Below, piece by piece: positions 52,511 to 64,000 of a stretch of 64,000 nt of DNA. The DNA comes from Dichetophora obliterata. Taxonomy: Eukaryota > Arthropoda > Insecta > Diptera > Sciomyzidae. Both the position numbers and the translations under genes were made by a program. Numbering within the stretch: position 1 is the stretch's first letter; each line of letters opens with the position of its first letter. Location of the stretch: positions 263,936,962 through 264,000,961 of the forward strand of contig OY986435.1 in the NCBI GenBank assembly GCA_963920525.1, in the 5' to 3' direction. The notes under the pieces are model-generated. The model was not told where the DNA came from and ran no database searches. It was given only the letters and a program-made list of their open reading frames with translations.

Positions 52511-53673
52511 TATTATTACACTCTCTTCTTATCTGCCTACTTCTATCGCCCTCCTTCTATCTACTTTACAAATCTCCCAGAACTTTTTATTGGCACTACT
52601 TTTGCTTACTAACTGCAGCGTTACGAACCTCTCTGAACAATCAAGTGTAATAGTTGAACAAACAAACGTTTTAGCCAAGTTGTTGTGCTAAATGCAAACA
52701 AATTTTCCGAGACATCCTAGCCAATAAAATAACATGGTTCGGCTACATCAATGCTGTAGTGCCACCTGGTGATGGTCATCAAAGCTAACTCTGCCGCAAA
52801 CTGTTTAGTTTTCTGCTGCTACTGCTGCTTGCTTTGCTTTATTTTCAAAAGCATTTGCTTGCTTTGCGTGGATTATCAATTTTTGTTTTCCGTATTTTGT
52901 GTAGTTGTCGGGGAAGTGTTCAACAATAACAAAACGTTGCAGACGCAACACGCTTCCAGCCACCTGCCAAGGCCACGCATGTTCGATGAAATTATTTTCA
53001 ATTCTTAACAGTTTCTAGTTGCAGTCAAGCTTAAAGGCACACGCAGAGCCACACTCTCGCATCGATGCCTGCAAAGGTATAAGCACACATATTCAAATAC
53101 ATGCTGAGCTGTCATTTGTTGAGTACAAACACATGCTAAGCTCGTATCTTGTTATCCTGCGGGAGTACAAACAGGCAGCGTAGCCTGCGAAGGAAGAATG
53201 TACGATTATGTTTGCATCTGTACGCTATGCTCTTCACATAAGTGGAAATAATCCGATCGCATAAATCGATGAGTACACCAGAGCATTAGGCGAATGTGGT
53301 AAGTGGGCAGGTTTAAGTGCGGGAACAACGAAGGGCTGGATGAAGACTGCAGCCACTTGGCAAAAAATCTTTAGCATTAAAGTTTAGCTTCAAAGTGTTT
53401 TATGCAGGTTTTATGCAGGTTCTACACCCAAAAAAAAAGCGGAGTAAATAAAGTCATATTTGGAGTCAACTCTTTTCGTGCATGGTATTTTGCCAAAGCT
53501 GTAAAAACTATTTTTAACTCCGTTTGTGTGTTCAATTTACTTCAAAAATTAGATTTGTTTGAAAAGTCGTACTGACTCCGTTTTGAGTTGTTTTAAGGTT
53601 GAGAAATTGAGAATTTTTAAATTTTGAGTCCACTCAAAAAGAACTAGAATCAACTCATTTAGATGTAGCATAA
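52511..53673. other. Mostly unique, less AT-rich noncoding sequence
   Basis: 52700-53340 has balanced composition, few homopolymers and CTGCTGCTACTGCTGCTTGC runs. It may hold conserved intronic regulatory DNA. Frames of 79-91 codons lack motifs. A TIR-like TACACCCAAAAAAAAAGCGG begins at 53424 and is echoed in reverse at 58280-58307. Confidence 0.4.
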
Positions 53674-54185
53674 CTGTCTGACCAGAATCATGTCGTTGTC
53701 GTGTCGGCAGGCAGAGCGCTGACAGAGACAATGCAAACCTTATGGGAGAAAATTGCGGCAGAATACGACAACGAAAACGCCAAGATAGAAATGTTTCTAT
53801 TTCTATTTTGACTTTGTCGTTTATTTGATAGCTCTCTCAGCTTCTCTCTAAAAATGTTGCCATATTTTAACAAAATTTGAAGAATATGTCAACCAATGTA
53901 GCGAGTAAACAGTGTTCCTGCTTGCTCTTATAATGATAGGAGTAGCCTTCAGTTGAAAATGCAGTAAATTTATATGAGGAGTATTGCAAAAAGTAATGTA
54001 TTAAATGGAAGTGGAGTAATTATTAGTTCAATCGGAGTACGATGAGAACTCTGAAGCAAATTCAAGAAAATCAACAATGGCAGATTGGATAAAAGCAAAA
54101 CGACAAAGCCAACGCTACAATTCTGGGCCAACTCTTAGCGATTCTCTCTCACCGACACGACAACGACATGATTCTGGTCAGACAG
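53674..54185. mobile_element. Harbinger-type MITE, copy 1 (512 bp)
   Basis: TIRs of ~34 bp start CTGTCTGACCAGAATCATG and are mirrored at the right end. The 3-bp duplication TAA is at 53671-53673 and 54186-54188. The body shows GTTCCTGCTTGCTCTTATAA and other segments shared with copy 2. No coding. Confidence 0.85.
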
Positions 54186-54421
54186 TAAAGCTTTAAAAAT
54201 AAACAAACTCACCCACAAAAGAGTCAAATAAAGAACCCGTTATTTTTTCTATTATTTTTATTTACATCTTATTTCAATTGAGTACAGAGGAAATTAAAGA
54301 CATGGTTAACGCCGAAAACAGAATCTTTTCTGCATACTCACAGAGCAGTTTATCCACAATTTGCCAATTTTGAATCTCTATAATTTCTTATAAAACAAAA
54401 CTTTTGTACTTTTGAGCTTAA

Positions 54422-54923
54422 CTGTCTGACCAGAATCATGTCGTTGTCGTGTCGGCAGGCAGAGCGCTGGCAGATACAAATCAAACCTTATGGGAGAAAA
54501 TTGCGGCAGAATACGACAACGAAAACGCTAAGATAGAAATGTTTCTATTTCTATTTTGACTTTGTCGTTTATTTGATAGCTCTCTCAGCTTCTCTCTAAA
54601 AATGTTGCCATATTTTAACAAAATTTGAAGAATCTGTCAACCAATGTAGCGAGTAAACAGTGTTCCTGCTTGCTCTTATAATGATAGCAGTTGAAAATGC
54701 AGTAAATTTATATGAAGAGTATTGCAAAAAGTAATGTAATAAATGGAAGTGGAGTAATTATTAGTTCAATCGGAGTACGATGAGATCACTGAAGCAAGTT
54801 CAAGAAAATCAACAATGGCAGATTGAATAAAAGCAAAACGACAAAACCAACGCTACAATTCTGGGCCAACTCTTAGCGATTCTCTCTCACCGACACGACA
54901 ACGACATGATTGTGGTCAGATAG
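54422..54923. mobile_element. Harbinger-type MITE, copy 2 (502 bp)
   Basis: About 95 percent identical to copy 1, same orientation, with its own TAA duplication (54419-54421, 54924-54926). It is an independent insertion and not a local tandem duplication. The right TIR has two changes. Confidence 0.85.
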
Positions 54924-54926
54924 TAA

Positions 54927-55734
54927 ATTGCGCTCTACTCTCAAAATTTGTTCTCTCAAAAGGTGTTTAATTTCTTTGATTTTAAGGGGAATTTTTAAGA
55001 AAAGGGATTTTTGTATATAGCATATTTGAAAAAAGGGATAAATATTTGCATTGATTTTACAATTGATTGCTGTAGTTTGGTTCGTTGAATGAGGGAAAAG
55101 ATATTTTTGAAGCATCCTTACTATTTATTCTATTTACTATTTATTAGTAGTAAGGATTATCCAACAGGATGAACACTAGGTTTATGAATGTTTTTAAAAT
55201 ATGATTTAGTTGTGTTCCTGTAGTAATGCAAAAATGGACGTGGCATTTAATTTAATATGTTTAATTCCGATCAGAGACCTGCAGCGATGAACTGCAACTG
55301 CTTTTACACTCAGTACATACTTGGTTTTTGTATGACTTCAATATCATTAATACCATGCAACATATTCTACGCCATCGAGCTCACTTACAACATCAGGCAT
55401 GTTGCATTAGCCAATTGTACCAAAGTCAAACACTGTGTGATGTGTGCTTCGACTTCAGTGGAAAGTATAGATGTTTGCATAAAATAATTATGTGTATAAA
55501 CCATAGCGCACGAACGGCAATCGTTATAATTATCGTTATTTTGAGCTACTGCCTCGTGTACCATTGCAGGTTGATTTCAACTTCGGCTAAGCAGTGATAC
55601 AAAAGTAAGCTTTAGAACGATGAAATCAGCGCGTACACTGCATTTTTACTCAAGTGTTTGTAGATTACTTCAGTATGAATAGAGTAAATAGTTTTAGGAA
55701 GTTTTAGGGGTAACTTATTTCGAAGATGATGTCA
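54927..55734. other. Noncoding stretch
   Basis: 55255-55600 is richer in GC with two overlapping frames (76 and 89 codons) of Cys-rich, motif-less sequence. No convincing gene. Confidence 0.35.
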
Positions 55735-56500
55735 AACTTTAAAATTTAAGATGGCGGATAGAGTTGCCACCTAGATTTTTTTCATTTATGCGAATTCTTG
55801 TAATTTTGAAATTCTGACAACGGATTTGATTTCGAATATAATGTCACAGTTTTAAAATTTAAGATGGAGGTTAGGGTTGCCACCTAAATTTTTACCACAG
55901 TATTGCCACCTAATAATATGTATTTTTAAGAGTTTTAAACATCATTTACCAGTGTTAAGGGGTCGATGATTTCGAATCTAAAGTCAGAATTTTAAAATTC
56001 AAGATGGTGGATAGGGTTGCCACCTTAATTTTTTGTAGTTTTGTTAATTCGGGGCTGACAAAAAAAAATCGTACGCCAAAAATGGGTCGCTGAATCTGAA
56101 TCCATTGTCAGAATTTCAAAATTATAAAATTTTGAAATAATAGGATTGCCACCTAATAATATGTCTTTTCAAGAGTTTTGAATGTCATTTATCAGTGTTA
56201 AGGGGTTACTGATTTCGAATCTAAAGTTAGAATTTTAAAATTCAAGATGGTGGATAGGGTTTTCACCTTTATTTTTTATAGTTTTATGAATTCGGGGCTG
56301 GCAAAAAAAAATCGTGCACCAAAATTGGGTCGCTGAATCCGAATCCATTGTCAGAATTTCAAAATTATTAAATTTTTAAATAATATGGTTGCCACCTAAT
56401 AATATGTCTTTTCAAGAGTTTTAAACGTCATTTATCAGTTTTAAGCTCTTGAAAAGACATAATATTAGGTGGCGACCCTATTATTTCAAAATTTTGAACA
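55735..56500. repeat. Dimeric ~240-bp tandem repeat array, array 2
   Basis: The same half-units as at 3300-4235 (GATTTCGAATCTAAAGTC with AAGATGGTGGATAGGGTT; GAATCCGAATCCATTGTCAG) appear in about 2.5 dimers. Beyond 56443 the sequence flips: AGCTCTTGAAAAGACATAAT, then ATTAGGTGGCGACCCTA, is the reverse complement of the unit, giving an inverted junction. Confidence 0.85.
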
Positions 56501-56504
56501 ATTG

Positions 56505-59500
56505 AACAAAAGTTGTAGCTTTATTAAAGATCTGCATGTATACAAAATCTTATCAAAATCAGTGATTAAAGGTGTTTTATAGTAAAATGGCGTCTGATAT
56601 AATTTCTTAAAAAACTAAATTTAATAAATATCTTTAAAAATTTACTAAACAAATTTTATTGCTCACTCAATTAAACTTTAGAATTTATTTTAAAAAAGAA
56701 ATCAGTTCAATTGAACCATTAGCTTATGAGCTACAAGCTCTCAAAAGTCACGCAAAGTAACTGCAATGTTACTGCAAATACTTTGTGTTCGGAGAACAAA
56801 ATAAGCGCTGGTTTTTTTATGCAGGAGTTACGCTTTATGTCTTTGTTTTGTTGCTTGTATATGACCATACTTACCATTGCATACCAGAAGTTGAAAAGAC
56901 CCTGCGCTGGTTATCAAACCAACAACTCCAACATGCATTATTGTGGTCTTACGACACGCTCATACACAGTTGGCTTCAATGTTGCAAGTATGTTCGACAC
57001 AACAATCGCAGCGCTTGCGTAATGCGGTCAGACTGTCGCTATATTTGTTGAGGGTAGATTGCAAGTAGCGAAAATGCCATCGCTTGCAGATCACTGATTC
57101 CGATATATATTGATGCTAGAATAATTAAATTTGGTAAAAAAATAGGTAGAATATTCTCAAGGCGATTTGTCGGCAGGGCAGGGTTGCCTTATTGTCGTGA
57201 TACATACATTAAAAATTTGTTTATTAGTGTTTAATGTAGTTTCGTTAATAAAATATGGCAATATGCAACTTTAGTATGTTCCAAAAACTCATAAATTCCT
57301 TTAAAAAATTTATGTATCTTGTCTTCTATTAAAACAACAGTTGTATACCAAATTTAATAAAATTGTTTAGTTTCCCAAAATTTTCTATAAAAAATACATC
57401 GCTGGCTAAAAGAATTACAGTATAGTGTGTATACAGTACAGAAGGGAAACTTCTTAATAAAAAAAAGAATAAGATAGATTTTTGTAAAAAAAAAACAGAG
57501 AGAAAGAAAGAAATAGCATCTCAAACGAAATACAATACAAAATTTTCATAAAAAATATTCTGTTTATTTAATATTTTCATGTCATTGTTTGGTGCTTCAT
57601 TTAGTAATACTGGTCTTAATGGTTTGCGATGTATGCGGAATATGTCCGTGATTTGACGAGATAACGCGAAAAAAATCTATCTGCCACCCTTCTAGGGGTC
57701 CCCATACAAAAAAAAATAGCATTGCTTGTGTACACAATTTTTCGTGACAAGATTTAAAAAACTTTCGTGACGAGACTCGAAAAATATTACCCTCTATATC
57801 AAATAACCGCATAAGAAGTTTCACTTCGATAAAGATATACGAAACATATAACTCGTAATAATAAAAACGGCCCTTTCTTATCATTATGCAACATTTAATT
57901 CTTACAGCACACTTGATTTGCTTGTTAAAATATTTGAGTACTTTCTCTTCATTCAAAGTAAAACGAATAAACGAAAATATTTGCTCTAGCAGACTCTGTT
58001 TCGTGATAAACATAACTCCGTTTCAGCTTTAAAATACAAAGACGTTCTTCATAGATGGTTGCAATAAGTTTTAATGGAGTTAAAAGGACAAATGTTCGGA
58101 GAAGATGCAGAGTTAATTTGAAACTGCTTTTAATTTACTCCAAGCTTTGAAAAAGAGTTGTATCAAGCAAAAAAGTTTTACATTTACAAAAATATATTGA
58201 TGCAATTCATTTTGTGTTTTTCGGCGACAAAAAGTTTTTAACTTCTCAAAAACTCTTGTGACTCATGAAAAAACTTGGGTTAACTCCGCACATTTTTTTC
58301 GGTGTAGAAAAAATAGGGTAAAAGTTTTCCACTGCGAATCACAAGCGCAGGTTCGGCGAATAGTAAGAGTTTTTCGAACGTTTTCAGGTGGTAATATTTC
58401 TTTAATACTTTTGAAATTTTAATTTGATTGCGTTGTATAAAAAAAATTATTGTTCCCACAAAACAATATATCACAAATTTTGTCTGTTTAACATAACTAG
58501 AAAAAATATACACTTGTTATTATTAATTGTGATTATTTCTTTGATTTTATATGACTTTAATTACGAGCTTTAGATTTAAGCAAGTTTTGAAGAAGGCAAC
58601 AACATTTTTGAATTTTTCTCCTATCCGAACAGTATCAAGTAAAACATAAAAAAATTAATCTTAAAATCTTAATATTTTCATATCAGCTTTAGATAGTTTT
58701 CACCAATAATAAGGTTCTTCTCTGAGCAATAGATGAGTAATATGAATTAGATGGATTCAGAAAATTTTTGGGAAATCCTTATTGTGATAAGGTTTCAATT
58801 TCAAACGTGACGCTTTTTAATATTCTTCCAGATAAAGTTCCCGGTCGGTAAGAACTTCTTAATTCTTTTGGTTCAACTTTACCAACTCTAGAAATATCAC
58901 ATTCTATTCTAAATAATAATGTGAATTGCATCTCTCTTACTATTTTACTTTGAAATTTTAGCAGTTTTAGTTTTATAAAAATTTTTCTCGGAAATTTTTC
59001 AAATTATGAATTTTTTAATTTGTTCTTAGTACACTAAGAATAAATTTGCAAAACGTGAAATAAAAATGCATTTTCGATTTTGCGATGTGGTCCTCTTATT
59101 TACCACGTTTCAATCTATTGCTTAAAACTTACTGTTAAAAATCAGATGGTCCCAAAGAAGGAACAGAGGCACAAAGTCGGGTGTTGCCTTACTACAGTTA
59201 GGTAAGATTAGTATTGGAAAAACATCATATCCACCTGATCAGACCTTAAAAAGAGATACGATGTTTTTCTTTAATTTAATGAAGGATTAATTAGTTTTTT
59301 CGCAAGAAAATCGAGTCATTTTCATCTTTTAAAACTTAATAAAGTGTTACAGACTCTTAAATACCCAACAGAAAAAAAAGAACCAATTTAAAATTGAAAT
59401 AAAGCTAATTACGTTAAAATGATTGCGATATCACAACTCAAGTTAGTAGCTTTGTAAAGACTGTAACTTTCATTACACAACACTTCCACTAATTCGATAA

Positions 59501-61343
59501 TCATCTACTTAAGCTTTGAGCTATTCTAACCATAAAAGCTTTTATTGATACCCTTAGCCTAAAAAAACAAAATAATTTCAATTAAAGTTTATTTGTTCTG
59601 TTATAAATTTAAAAAAAAACTGCCTCACGGAGTAGACAAACTTTATGCTACTGAAATACGGGAACAACAAAAATCAAAACAAAACAACAAACGAATTCAA
59701 ATGTTAATTGTATAGCAAAATAACAACAAAATGGCTTCTCTCGGTCTCTAGAGAACGCTTAAAAAATAACATTTTCAATATTATAAACAGCAAATCATTG
59801 CGACTTTTGTTCTAATCAAAATTAAGTGAATATCGATGAAAACTTTTTTGGAAAAAAAAACTTTATTAGTCTGCTAACTTTTTTATGGAGCTTTTTTAAA
59901 AAAACAACTTTGAATTTCATGGGTCGACATTCAAAACAAGTCATGGGAAGGAGGAAAAAACAATGGAAATTAAGGGCAATTGAATAAGCTACTTTAGAAC
60001 GAAGCCAGAGCTTTTATTTAAATTTATTGGTTTTTGACTTTTAACAAGCTGCCAAAGAAATGGGAGGGAAAACCTTAAATTTAGAGCTCATTAAGAGTTC
60101 AGGAAAAAGGTTAATACATTGAAATTTAATTATTTCGAAGAAGTATACTATTTCGTTCGAAGGCTTGTGTAAAATTTTGTAATTTAATGTCCTCCTGTTG
60201 CATTAGTACAATTTATTCAAAAGCCCTAAAATTAACCGAAATTTGTTAATAAGACTTGGTATGCAACATATTGCAGACAATTGTTAAAGGTCTTCATAAA
60301 GGGATTTTAAAAACTCAAAAAAAATTAACGCACTATTTGTATTTCTCTTTACTTCTAATTAAGATAAGATTATATTCAGTTTCACGTTTGTAGCAGAATA
60401 ATCTTGTGATTTAATTTTAATCCATTTTCTTAGTCTGAACATAACTGGGGAAATGTATAACAAAACTTAAAAAAATCGAAAAATCCCTTCAAAAAATATC
60501 CAACTTGGAAAAGTCGTAGTAATTTTTATTATCTTGAAACAATACTTAATCGAACTAGTGATGTCAGTATCACAGCGCAAACATTTTTTCCCAAATTGTT
60601 TACTAGTGTTATCTGAGGAAGTTTTTAATTTTTTCATTCATTGTCCAATTTTTACCTAATAAAAAGCACAGCAGCGAATATTCACAAATTGTTCACAATG
60701 TGCAAAAAACCTTTTAAATGCAGCATACAATTTTTAGATACTTGTTTTTAATACATTATGGAAATACTTAGGTAAATAAACTATTTTATTAAAAAAAAAA
60801 TTTAATAATATTTGGTTGGTAAATCAAGTATTTTTAATATTTAAAATGGAAAAACGTTACATATACAAAACCCATTAGTTTTTAAAACGTCATTCCACAT
60901 GGCCTTCGCAACGTTATTCGCGCAATTAAAGCATAACCATATAAGAAGACTTTTTTTGATTGGATCCTTTTCGATAAATGAAATGTAAAAAAAAGAATTC
61001 AAAAATTTATTTATGAAATAACCCTTAATAGCAAAAACGAAAATGCATGCGAAGAACTTAAAAGAAAATATTTTAAAACCTTCAACAAAATATATATCTG
61101 TTTGCCTTCGAACACAAACTTAATATTTTGGAGCGAGCGAGCGAAGCTCCCATGGAATAGCTTGTTAGAAAAATGTTGGACAGAGCATAACTTCTAAATG
61201 CGATGATTGATTTAGAATTGTTTTTTCTAAACTTTCCTACGCCTCTAATATTATTTCCTAACGAAGCCAAAATTTCGAAATTCTATTTAGTTTATTAGTT
61301 AGTTGAAAAAATATTTCCATATGTTTCGTTGTTGGTGTTGTTC
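56505..61343. other. Long noncoding stretch, AT-rich
   Basis: No gene recognised. 56740-57050 is GC-richer with two overlapping motif-less frames. A copy of the GAGCTTTAGAT motif lies at 58565-58588. A TACACCGAAAAAAATG terminus (reverse) lies at 58290-58307. The 138-codon minus frame at 57597-58013 is composed of low-complexity K/F/I-rich sequence. Confidence 0.4.
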
Positions 61344-61372
61344 GGGAGGGGGAGGGGGAGGGGGTGGGGAGG
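61344..61372 (+). repeat. G-rich tract, G-quadruplex candidate
   Basis: GGGAGGGGGAGGGGGAGGGG followed by GTGGGGAGG: five or more G-runs of 3-5 separated by single bases, in otherwise very AT-rich DNA. It should form a stable G-quadruplex on the + strand. Confidence 0.85.
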
Positions 61373-61539
61373 CAAAATATAAGTAGATCACTATAAAGAA
61401 AATTTTATATAATCCAAAATGTTCGTAGTTACTTTAGACACACAACTGCATTCTTAGAGATATATGGGGACCTTCAAACTATATAAAGAATTTTAACAAA
61501 AAACTAAGTTTTATTAATAGTCTGGTATGAAAAAATAGA

Positions 61540-63440
61540 TTTTTAGCCATAACTTTGGATTGGAAAGAGATATTGGGGTAATTTTTTCACATAAATTATT
61601 TTTGAGACTTGACTTTTTTTGTAAAAAATATAAAACAACATTTTGGAAAAAATAAATTTTGCGAAAGAAATCAAATTGTTGTTGTTTTGATGACAAAAAC
61701 AGTAAAATAATTTTTGCGCTTAGCTGGAAGAATTTTTGCAAATAAATGCTATGTCATATGAAAGGTAGCCAGATGTGCAATTTTTAATTGATTTCGTTTT
61801 TACAACAACAACAATTTTTGAGTCATTTTTTGAGTAAAAAGTCAATTTTTTGGACATTTTTTGACATAATCATAAGACATATATACACTAACTTAACGGT
61901 ACAGTTCAACCTATTTTTGTGAAGTGATTTTATTGAACTTTTGAACAAAAAAAAATTGAATGAAATATATTAATGGACAGCGGAGATATTTGCATCGAAA
62001 GACCAAACTTTGATTTTCAAGTCGTTTTTTTCTCATTCTTAGGCAACGATGTTTTATGAAAAAGTCGTTATACTGAAAATTTCTCCAATTTTAAAGATAT
62101 GTGAATGTTTTTGATGTCAAAATAACTGAAATTTTTTAAATTAAATACAAAAAAAACTCCGATACTAAAAAGTTTTATAATAAAAAAATTACCGTTAGTT
62201 GAAAAATTTTAGAGGGGGCGTGGCAAAAACTAAGTATGTAACATTTTAAGTTGGAATGCACTTAGTATGTATACTTAGTTTGAGCAAAATCCGTTGAGCC
62301 GTTTAGATTTGTATAAAGGTTAAACAAACAATGTGCGATGAATATTGAAGGCTGAAGGTTACGTGGTTTGTGTCAGTTCCTCAAAATAATCCTTGGTTGC
62401 AATAGCATTTAAGAAGATTCGTCAAATATTTCGATTCTAGTGAAAGCCATTCGTGTGATGGAATGGTTTGAAATAGCCTCTAAAAATAAAGTTTTTTGTC
62501 AAAATATTGGTTGGTGTAATAGTTTTAAGAAAAAAACTGCCAGAAATTATTTGGCGAAAAAACTCTTCCTATCTGCATCAAATATTGAAATGTATGCGAT
62601 CGGATAAAAGATAATGCTTTTTTTCATACATATTTTTGATATATTTTATTTCAAAATATTAATACAAAACTTACTTGATCTAAAGCTCGCACTTTAATTC
62701 ATGTGAATTATACAAAACTTTTAAAATTAAAATATCTTCATATGTTGTATGTTTTTTCAATTTCTTACAATATTTTTCAGTATGTGCTTATTTTATTATT
62801 TATGTTTTAGTTTTAATATATATCAATATACGGAATTCTGACCAGGATTCAATCAATAATTGCAGCCACTCAAAACCTTCCCAACGATATCTTGAAAGTG
62901 AGAATAGCATTTGAAATAATTGTGTTTTTTTATGTAATTAAAAATAATTAATAAGTAATTAAATAATTAATAAATGCACGAAAAACAGCATTTTCATTAA
63001 TCCGAATGCAAAAATTTAATATTTGTTGATGCTGGTTGGAAGAACTTTTTCATATCTATTATTTCTGACCATTTATATTTTTTAAACTACCACACCAGCC
63101 AATATTTTTATAAAAAACTTGATTTTTAGAGGTGATTTTAAACCATTCCAGTTCACGGATGGCTATCGCTACAGCCGAAATATTTGGGGAATCATCTATA
63201 CTATTGAATAAAAGTCCTGACTACCTTTATATGACACAGCATTCTTTTGCAAAAAATCGTCCAGTTTTGCGCAAAAATTGTTAAACTGTTTTTGTCTTTA
63301 TTTTTGCCCTATGATTTTTTTGGGCAAATTTATTTATACCAAAATGTTGTTTTTATATTTAATGTCTCAAAAATAATTTACATGAAAAAATAACCCCAAT
63401 ATCTCTTTCCAATCAAAGGTTATGGCTTTAAACAAAGGGT
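61540..63440. repeat. Large inverted repeat built from repeat R-A
   Basis: 61540-61770 pairs with 63220-63440 (CAATATCTCTTTCCAATC, ATATGACA.AGCA, TTTTGCGC). 62390-62610 pairs with 63010-63190 (GGAATGGTTT, CCTCTAAAAAT.AAGTTTTT, ATATTGG). The loop is ~400 bp and the left arm carries an extra ~600 bp. R-A also occurs singly at 2890-3265. At 62215-62340 a GGGGGCGTGGCAAAAACTAA ... AAAATCCGTTGAGCCGTTTA stretch resembles the 3' part of the 42.4-kb repeat type. Confidence 0.7.
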
Positions 63441-63444
63441 ATGG

Positions 63445-64000
63445 CTTCAAACAAATTTTTTTATACCATTGGCTATAATATTGCAATTTTTGTGTCTGGT
63501 AACAACATTCGCAGAATAAAAAAATGCAACACTGCAACTTATATTTTTCTTTTGTGCGAATGAGCATAAAAGCATGAATTTGCCTTGCTTTTGGCGATTG
63601 TTCCTTATGTCTTGCCTTGTTTGACATTCTTGTGTCGCAGACGTTCGTAATCGCTAGCGCTCACACTCTAGGCATTCGTATCAACAGCGATTGGTAACAT
63701 GCATTTGCGCATTAATTTAAATGCAGGAGGCACATTCGGTGCTCATTTATTGACAAGACAATCGAAACGCCATTTGAATGCACTCAAGCTGCTCTCTAGT
63801 ACATATGACACACACGCTGCGATGGTTGCAGCAATCCATTTTGCCATAATCGCTGCAACAACGCAGCAAAAAAGCAGCATTTGCGACCAAAATATTAAAC
63901 AATTTTAATTTTGATGCAACCTGAGTTGCAATCGTCAATGAGTTGTGCAACTTAAACACACACGCTGCGACTTCATCGCGATAGCTGTCAAAAACTTCCA
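63445..64000. other. Noncoding end of window, GC-richer
   Basis: 63640-64000 has many GCAGC/GCTGCGA words and two opposite overlapping frames (69 and 70 codons) with no motif. No gene supported. Confidence 0.35.

Noticed and set aside
55257..55597. Two overlapping Cys-rich frames (76 and 89 codons)
   Set aside because: No recognisable domain or signal peptide, and no splice or promoter evidence; could be a small gene but cannot be supported.
57597..58013. 138-codon minus frame
   Set aside because: No motif, no splice context, amino-acid use typical of random AT-rich DNA; not called.
53424..58307. 4.9-kb element bounded by TACACC.AAAAAAA termini
   Set aside because: The terminal match is short and A-rich, similar motifs occur singly at 24517 and 40210, and the interval contains unrelated insertions; not enough to define one transposon.

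Overview
This window is AT-rich nuclear DNA from a higher fly (Diptera, most likely Schizophora). The transposon families point that way: an env-bearing errantivirus, Transib, mariner, hAT, LOA/I-type LINEs, foldback elements, and piggyBac-, Harbinger- and P-type MITEs. The species cannot be named from the sequence; a tephritid-like fly would fit. The only host gene I can support is on the + strand. Two short exons, 43884-43964 and 44594-44706, encode part of a FAM20C-type secretory-pathway kinase. Both have clean AG/GTAAG splice sites and join in frame. The rest of the window is probably long introns of this gene, or flanking DNA, filled with repeats.

Layout, left to right. 1-6.5 kb: inverted repeats, a hAT-like coding scrap, a tRNA-derived SINE copy, a dimeric ~240-bp tandem array (3.3-4.24 kb), and a foldback element whose arms are made of ~80-bp repeats (4.56-6.19 kb). 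7.17-15.21 kb: a complete errantivirus with LTRs that I read as identical, a CTTAAG target duplication, a tRNA-Ser primer site, and open gag, pol and env. 15.7-16.9 kb: hAT remnant. 17.06-17.28 kb: piggyBac-type MITE. 19.88-23.72 kb: a 3.85-kb Transib element (the transposase family related to RAG1) with CACAGTG ends and a CGTAG duplication. It sits inside a SINE, carries a nested TTAA MITE, and has a frameshifted transposase gene. 25.87-26.74 kb: a Tc1-type element that is one long hairpin. 26.8-28.2 kb: LINE fragment. 29.85-37.1 kb: a nest of elements. One LOA/I-type LINE is nearly open; an older one is split by a hAT element, which is itself split by a dead mariner.

37.8-43.3 kb: a TIR element, a second Transib scrap, a 400-bp dispersed repeat and a ~140-bp tandem array. 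43.9-44.7 kb: the kinase exons. 46.7-52.5 kb: a CACGTG cluster, a hairpin MITE, a TIR element carrying a SINE, a mariner remnant split by a P-type MITE, and a second foldback element with ~40-bp subrepeats. 53.7-54.9 kb: two Harbinger-type MITEs with TAA duplications. 55.7-56.5 kb: a second copy of the dimeric array. 61.3-63.4 kb: a G-quadruplex tract and a large inverted repeat.

The two most interesting systems are the errantivirus and the Transib element. The errantivirus looks recently inserted and coding-competent, with an env splice acceptor, a -1 slip site and a repeat-rich leader. The Transib ends show a heptamer, a 22/23-bp spacer and an A-rich block, much like recombination signal sequences.
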